Origin: Delphinapterus leucas
Taxonomy: Eukaryota > Chordata > Mammalia > Artiodactyla > Monodontidae
Reading direction: 5' to 3'
Assembly: GCF_002288925.2 (NCBI RefSeq)
Contig: NW_022098095.1
Location: 248,001 to 312,000 of the forward strand
DNA length: 64,000 bases
Shown: piece by piece, positions 58,314 through 64,000 of the stretch
Numbering within the stretch: the first letter of the stretch is position 1
How the letters are laid out: each line of letters begins with the position of its first letter
Position numbers and translations under genes: made by a program
Notes under the pieces: model-generated
The model's database searches: none
The model's input: the letters and a program-made list of their open reading frames with translations, nothing else
Told to the model about the DNA's origin: nothing

Positions 58314-58349
58314 TTGGTGAATTTTTGTGTAGCCATTTTAATATTAAAG

Positions 58350-59380
58350 ATGGGAGGAAAAAAAGCAACATTTTTGGCATATTATGCTTTATTATTTCTA
58401 GAAAGGTAAAAACGCAACTGAAATGCACAAAAACATTTGTGCAGTGTATGGAGAAGGTGCTGTGACCGGTTAAACGTGTCAAAAGTGGTTTGCAGAGTTT
58501 CGTGCTGCAGGTTTCTCACTGGACGACGCTCCACAGTCAGGTAGACCAGTTGAAGTTGATAGTGATCAAATTGAGACATTAATTGAGAACAATCAACCTT
58601 ATACCACGTGGGAGGTAGCTGACACACTCAAAATATCCAAATCAAGCATTGAAAATTACTTGCCCCAGCTTGGTTATGTTAATCACTTTGATGTTTGGGT
58701 TCCACGTAAGTTAAGCGGAAAAAAACCTCTTGACCATATTTCTGCATGCGATTCTTTACTTAAATGTAACAAAAACGTTCTGTTTTTAAAATAAATTGTG
58801 ACAGGCGATGAAAAGTGGATATTGTACAATAATGTGGAACAGAAGAGATCGTGGGGCAAGGGAAATGAACCACCACCAACCACACCAAAGGCTGGTCTTC
58901 ATCCAAAGAAGGTGATGTTGTGTACATGGTGGGATTGGAAGGGAGTCCTCTACTAAGAGCTCCTTCCAGAAAACCAAACGATTAATTCCAACAGGTACTG
59001 CTCCCAGTCAGACCAACTGAAAGCAGCACTCGATGAAAAGCGTCTGGAATTATTCAACAGAAAATGCATAATCTTCAATCAGGACAACGCAAGACCACAT
59101 GTTTTTTGATGACCAGGCAAAAACTGTTACAGCTTGGCTGAGAAGTTCTGATTCATCCGCCATATTCACCAAACATTGCGCCTTCAGATTTCCATTTATT
59201 TTGATCTTTACAAAATTCTCTTAATGGAAAAAATTTCAATTCCCTGGAAGACTGTAAAAGGTACCTGGAACAGTTCTTGATTCAAAGAGATAAAAAATTT
59301 GGGGAAGATGGAATTATGAAGTTGCCTAAAAAGTGGCAGAAGGTAATGGAACAAAAGGGTGAATACGCTGTTCAACAAAG
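58350..59380 (+). pseudogene. Mariner transposase pseudogene
   Basis: About 345 codons of a mariner transposase, in pieces. Visible parts are the N-terminal HTH region, then SLDDAPQSGRPVEVDSDQIE, a second HTH with TLKISKSSIENYL, the TGDEKW motif (first catalytic D at 58807-58809), FNQDNARPH (second D at 59083-59085) and IAPSDFHL (third D at 59187-59189). With one missing base restored in the count, the last two are 34 residues apart, the mariner D,D34D signature. Breaks: an extra base near 58355, stops at 58398, 58471, 58792 and 58954, a 1-base loss near 59106, and a lost final stop. No function remains. Confidence 0.92.
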
Positions 59381-59410
59381 TCCTTGGTGAAAATGAAAAA
59401 TGTGTCTTTT

Positions 59411-59612
59411 GGGGCTTCCCTGGTGGTGCAGTGGTTGAGAGTCCGCCTGCCGATGCAGGGGACGCGGGTTCGTGCCCGGTCCGGGAGGATCCCACATGCC
59501 GCGGAGCGGCTGGGCCCGTGGGCCATGGCCGCTGGGCCTGCGCGTCCGGAGCCTGTGCTCCGCAACGGGAGAGGCCACAACAGTGAGAGGCCCGTGTACC
59601 GCAAGAAAAAAA
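59411..59612 (+). mobile_element. tRNA-derived SINE (short type) in mariner 3' end
   Basis: Sense young copy, GGGGCTTCCCTGGTGGTGCA to GTGTACCGCAAG plus A tail. Perfect 15-bp TSD AAAAATGTGTCTTTT at 59396-59410 and 59613-59627. Confidence 0.96.
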
Positions 59613-59664
59613 AAAAATGTGTCTTTTACTTAAAAACCAAAGGAACTTTTTGGCCCACCCAATA

Positions 59665-60592
59665 GAAGAGTTCAAAGAGAAAACTGAGGAAACCTCCCAG
59701 AAAATAAAACAAAACTGTAAACTGAAGGAAAATGAGTGATGAAAAAAAAAGAAGGAAAGAAAATTTAAGGGTCAATTGAGCTCCAACATCCAAATTTGGA
59801 AAGAAATGAAAAAGAAAAAAGCATAAAAGACATCACTGAAGAAAAAACACAAGAATATTTCCTATAATTGAAGGACAAGTTTTAGGACTGAATGAAACTC
59901 ATTGAGTATCCAGCACAACAAATGAAAAAGACCCACATCAAGGCACATCATTGTTGAATTTCAGGTCTGGGATTAGGAAAAGATTGTAAGAGCTGTTAGA
60001 GAAAAAATAAGTCACATGCAAAGAGTTAAAAACCAGAATATCTTCACACTTTTCAACAGCAACAGTTGAAGCTAGAAAGCAATGAAGCAAGAACAGCATA
60101 AGGGAATATTATTTCTAACCTAGATATCCATCCCTGCCAAACTATTGGCCATGTGTAAGGATAGGATTAAGATATTTTTGGACAAACAAGATTTTTTTTA
60201 AACAACTTACTTCCCACATACCCTTTCTCAGGAAGCTGCTGGAGAACCTATCACCAAAAAGAAGGAACAAACCAGATGACACACTCAAACTGGGTAACTG
60301 AAGAGAGCTTAATAAAGGGACTGTTTAGAAGGGTGTGGACAGGGCTTAGGGAAAGCAGTAAGGAGTAGTACAGCACTCTGGGCCTAGTTACAGCTGTAGG
60401 CCTGAAGGGGCAAGGGGAGAGAGTGGTTACTGGAAGCCAGAGACAATGCTATCTGAAGAGGACTACCAGGCAGGAGCTGTGGCTTCAGACAGAGGGAAGA
60501 AGTCAGGAGAATAAATACCCCATCCTCACTTCTCTCCCTAACATCGAATGCTGAGTCTCCTATTGGCCAAACCCAATCAAAAGCCAAAGAGA
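59665..60592 (+). mobile_element. Ancient L1M/HAL1-like ORF1 region, continued after mariner
   Basis: Sense ORF1 remains: AAAGACCCACATCAAGGCAC, ATCATTGTTGAATTTCAGG, AACCAGAATATCTTCACAC, TCAACAGCAACAGTTGAAGC, TTTCTCAGGAAGCTGCTGGAG. Same region as the antisense block at 23266-24500. All frames are broken. Confidence 0.65.
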
Positions 60593-61047
60593 ATGGCATA
60601 TCTCAGAGTTATTGAGGATTCGGTTCCAGACCACCACAATAAAACAAACATCGCAGCAAGTCACACATGTTTTTTGGTTTCCCAGTGCATATAAATGTTA
60701 TGTTTAAACTATACTGTAGTCTATTAAATGAGCAGTAGCATTATGTCTTACACAACAACAAAACAAAACAAACAAAAAATGTATGTACCTTAATTTAAAA
60801 ATACTTTATTGTTAAAAAATGCTAAGCATCATCTGAGCCTTCAGTGAGTAACAATCTTTTTGCTGGAGGAGGGTTTGAAATAGTGCAAGAATTACCAAAA
60901 TATAACATCAAGATACAAAGTGAGCAAAGTGAGCAAATGCTGTTGGAAAAATGGTGCTGAAAGACTTGCTCAATGCAGGGTTGCCGCAAACGTTTAATTT
61001 GTAAAAAATGTGTTATCTACAAAGTGCAATAAAACAACGTATGCCTG
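60593..61047. mobile_element. Tigger-type (TcMar) nonautonomous DNA element
   Basis: Ends are inverted: GGCATATCTCAGAG on the left and ...ACGTATGCCTG on the right. Inside: TTCGGTTCCAGACCACCACA, TTTGGTTTCCCAGTGCATAT, ACTATACTGTAGTCTATTAA, CATCATCTGAGCCTTCAGTG and then, after an internal deletion, ATGCTGTTGGAAAAATGG, TGCAGGGTTGCCGCAAAC. This is a widely shared mammalian Tigger derivative of about 450 bp, sitting inside the old L1-like element. Confidence 0.85.
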
Positions 61048-61890
61048 TACATAGCAGAGTGGCAAAGGGAGCAGAGGAGCTGAGGAAAGAGAGTGAGGCA
61101 ACTGGAATATTGGAATATATCTAGTACAGAGGGAGATACAGGATCCGGGAAATGGGATCCAATACAGCACCATGGCAAAAGGATTTCTCAACTTGAAGAT
61201 GAAGCAAATACCTGGATGACTCCTATGTACCATAATCCAGATTGGAACAAGACATTGGAGAATTACAGGATGAGCATCTTAAATTTTAAATAAAGAAAGA
61301 AAGTGAAAAAGAAAACAGTAGATTACCTGATATGTTTAATATTATGAAAGGATATTTACAATTCTTCCTAAAAGTTGGGAGAGTAATTTGTCATAGTCGT
61401 ACAGCAAACTAAGCAAAGGAACTAGGCAACTATTAACTGAAGAAAAATAAAAAGTAGTACCAGGGAGGAAAAATAAGAGTCTGCATAGTTAACTCAACCA
61501 TGAGTATAATGTGTATATAAAGGTCATAATAACAAATATTGAGTATTCATCTAACGATATGACCAGATGAAGAGATGAAAAGAGGGAAATATATTTGTGT
61601 CTATGAATGTGGGGGTGATAAATAGCAACAAATAGTTAATATTTAAAACTGAAATATTAAGAAATAGCAGTATAGGCATGTTATTTAGAAATATGAGTGT
61701 AAATACCAGAACAGCCAGCTAAAAGACTTGAAAGCAGTGACTCGTGGGAAATGGAGGTAGAGGGGGTAGTCTTGGGGGAGAGATGGGTCCAGAGATTGCA
61801 TTCTTCATTACAAGCCTTATAGTACAATCTGGCTTTTTAGACTATGTACGTGCATTAATGTGACAAAAATTTAAATTAAATAAAAACCCT
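61048..61890 (+). mobile_element. Ancient L1M/HAL1-like 3' part
   Basis: Sense: GGCAAAGGGAGCAGAGGAG, CTTGAAGATGAAGCAAATAC, GACTCGTGGGAAATGGAGGT, GGCTTTTTAGACTATGTACG, ending AATTTAAATTAAATAAAAACC. If the whole run 55862-61890 is one insertion, it has an ORF1 but no recognisable ORF2, which is the HAL1 layout. Confidence 0.5.
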
Positions 61891-62379
61891 AACAAACTGA
61901 AGATTTTTCTTTCATTAAAACAAAATTAAAATGTGGCCAACTCCTTTACACCAGTATAGTAAAATACACAAAACCTTGTTTGTCCTATCTTCTTCCATGG
62001 TTTCCAGGTTTCCTCTTCTCTGTGCTCTAGACCCTCACATTTTAGTAAATGAAGATTATTTAGCACCTTCACAAAGAATGGGGAAGAATTAATAAAAAAT
62101 GTTTGATGAGTATAAAGAGGTCCAAAGGGATAGGAATCTGGGGCAAGTCTTTCTGGCTAAAAATTCTTATAACATGAGATATGAAAAAGAATTATAGAAT
62201 GTGGGGATCTTCTTCAGAAGTTTCCTCCCTCGAGAGAGATTTTTATTAAACAAATACATTCTGCAAATGCTGTCAAGTATAGCAACAACTAGTCCTTCAG
62301 TGCATTCACTCAGCCAGTGAATTCAATATTCAAGACAAACCTAATGCTTAAGCTAAAATATAATAAAAAAATAATTAAA
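61891..62379. other. Non-coding stretch, nothing recognised
   Basis: AT-rich, no supported gene. Confidence 0.45.
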
Positions 62380-62610
62380 TAATAGTAAAAGCTAACAGTA
62401 ACTGAGCAGTTGCTAAGTGATGAGCACTGCACTGAGCACTTTATTGCATTATGTCATTTGAAACCTCACAATAATCCTAGGAGTTAGATTTGACTATTTC
62501 TCCATTCTACACATGGGAAAATCTTTTAAAGGATGAGTAACTTATTCAAGGAAGTAGCAGTCTGGATTTAAACTCAGATCTTACTCAAAAGCCCAAGCTC
62601 TTATAAACTT
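62380..62610 (-). mobile_element. MIR SINE, antisense
   Basis: Reverse MIR: GAGCACTGCACTGAGCACTT, TATGTCATTTGAAACCTCAC, CTAGGAGTTAGATTTGAC, CACATGGGAAAATC, GATGAGTAACTTATTCAAGG, GTAGCAGTCTGGATTTAAAC. Confidence 0.75.
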
Positions 62611-63369
62611 CCAGTGTATTCTGAATGAAACCAAAACTGACAATCAAGGGGCTGGGGGTGGGAATGGGGAAAGATAAGAATTCACTCTGGCTGTCAAGTC
62701 TCAAGGCAGGACTATAGGAGTAGAAGAGAAAGTTACTGGGGACCAATTAACACTGCAAAAGAATGATATTACTTTACAAAAGAATGCCACTGCAGACTGT
62801 CACATGAGCACTACTAGAATAAACCAAAACACATGTTAACTAATTCACCAAACACTTATTGAGTGACCTCTGAATTGGTCACTGAGCTGGGTACTGGCAA
62901 TACAATTTCTACACGTATATAATATAATATACTTAGAAATGAAGAATTTGTTGAAGAGCCACTACAAAATTGGAGGCCCTTTGCTATCCTGAGAACAAAC
63001 GATAAGCTTCTTAGAAATTAGTTGTTATACTATGGCTCTTTCAGTAGAGGGCACTAGGCGATCAAGATAGTTTTGAACATCAGGTGGCAAATAGTTAATA
63101 GAAGCATCTTTTTAGAACTGCGTAGTCATTATTTTAAAAAGCATTATCAAGAGTTCCGAAACTGGAGTAAGTCACGAACCAAAGAAAAAAGGTTATTAAT
63201 ATATGAATATTGGTGAAATCACTAAGGTTAATATTCTAGATGCTTGCATAATTATAGATTTCTTTTGAGTGATTCTATTTATAAAATGATTTTCATGACT
63301 TATTTGCAAGTCTCTATTAGGGCCACCAGGAAATGTCAGTTTAGCACCTAGCACTTGTGAGAGAGATAG
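62611..63369. other. Non-coding stretch, nothing clearly recognised
   Basis: Around 62830-62910, CACTTATTGAGTGACCTCTG and TGGTCACTGAGCTGGGTAC look like an antisense L2 start. Otherwise nothing supported. Confidence 0.4.
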
Positions 63370-63600
63370 CCTAGGGTAGTGGAATGAACTATGGGTCAAA
63401 AGTCAAAAGGCTAGAGTTTGAGAGCACTTACCCACCTCCATCCCCCTCCCCATTGGCATTTACTAATTATGTGGCCTGAGGGCAAATTATGTAATTTCAG
63501 GTTCCAGACCTCTAAAATATTGATAATTTCTCCCCTGTTTATGAATGTAAAAAATGTATTGCAAAATGTTGTAAATATGTAAGGTACTATAAGGTGTGAA
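63370..63600 (+). mobile_element. MIR SINE
   Basis: Sense, diverged: GTAGTGGAATGAACTATGGG, TTTACTAATTATGTGGCCTG, GGGCAAATTATGTAATTTC, CTCTAAAATATTGATAATTTC, then TATGTAAGGTACTATAAGG. Confidence 0.6.
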
Positions 63601-63952
63601 AATTCAAGTTGTTAGAAAAAGAAATTCCAGAAACTAAATGCAATATACCCTTTTGATTCCAGGCCTATGGAGATTGGCTTTAGAACCTTCTGATAATAGT
63701 GTACATCTTGCTAGTGTACACAAAGATCAAAGGCAGGAATCTACTGTCACAACTTCAGGGTACTTTCTCCCCTCTTAAGATTTTGCAAGTCTCTTTTCTA
63801 CCCCCCGTATTGAAGAAGTACAAATTAATGAAGATTTGCTAAAAGATCTTTTTATGATGTAATCATCTCTATCAACAAACTTTCATTAATTTGCATAGAC
63901 AAATTCTCCAGTTTTCAGGAAGAAAGCACATCCAGCTGTACACTTTTCATGA

Positions 63953-63978
63953 AACACACACGCACACACATACACACC
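63953..63978. repeat. (CA)n microsatellite
   Basis: Imperfect CA run with single G and T changes. Confidence 0.85.
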
Positions 63979-64000
63979 CCGTTTGCATGCCTAATTAGCA

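Larger units (their letters stand above)
57468..59662 (+). mobile_element. Mariner DNA transposon, dead, with four SINEs inside
   Basis: Left terminal repeat TTAGTTTGGCCAAAAGGTTC (57468) and right terminal repeat, read inward, TTGGGTGGGCCAAAAAGTTC match at 16 of 20 positions, and TA flanks both ends (57466-57467, 59663-59664). Between them is a transposase pseudogene. Removing the SINEs (about 860 bp) leaves roughly 1.3 kb, the normal size for a mariner. It lies in an old L1-like element. Confidence 0.93.

Noticed and set aside
8956..59612. Regularly repeated about 200-bp units as a CRISPR-like array or satellite
   Set aside because: The units are dispersed SINEs in both orientations with individual TSDs.
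1..64000. A new operon-like or defence system
   Set aside because: The window is repeat-rich mammalian DNA without clustered intact genes; nothing supports such a system.

Overview
This window is nuclear DNA from a placental mammal, most likely a cetacean (whale or dolphin). It carries no intact host protein-coding gene that I can support. The main evidence for the lineage is about 27 copies of a tRNA-derived SINE of the CHR type. These begin with a 'CTTCCCTGGTGGCGCAGTGG' head, have Pol III A and B boxes, and come in short (about 200 bp) and long (about 290-370 bp) forms. Young copies with a 'GCGGTACGCGGGCC' end are typical of cetaceans. The L1 elements are of the cetartiodactyl type, and a mariner family known from ruminants and whales is present. 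The species call is an inference.

Layout: 1-9 kb holds a (CT)n tract, a MER5-like element, old L1 and L2 fragments and a short young L1 3' end. A 400-base assembly gap at 9149-9548 sits between two SINEs pointing at each other. 9.7-25 kb is old L1, L2 and MIR sequence with scattered SINEs. It includes a U6 snRNA copy fused to an L1 3' end at 18056-18264. 23.3-27.7 kb is old L1, all antisense. 28-31.5 kb holds small hAT-type elements, L2 and SINEs. 31.5-37.2 kb has few recognisable repeats and may be a decayed endogenous retrovirus interior. 37.2-38.5 kb is one long antisense L2 split by two SINEs.

From 38.5 to 53.0 kb two near-full-length L1 elements lie head to tail on the + strand. The first has three SINEs in its ORF2 and stops at about 44.73 kb. 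The second has an antisense processed pseudogene of HNRNPH1 inside its ORF2 (46996-49085) and a SINE in its tail. From 53.0 to 61.9 kb there are further L1 3' ends, an L2 ORF fragment, and an old L1/HAL1-like element. That last element is interrupted by a dead mariner (57468-59662, itself holding four SINEs) and by a deleted Tigger-like element. The last 2 kb holds two MIRs and a (CA)n tract.

The biology here is layered retrotransposition: L1 supplies the machinery, while SINEs, U6 RNA and HNRNPH1 mRNA are passengers copied by it. Target-site duplications (TSDs) let the order of many insertions be read. I found no new functional system. The most interesting items are the U6-L1 chimera, three sites that took two or more stacked insertions, and the deep nest around the mariner.
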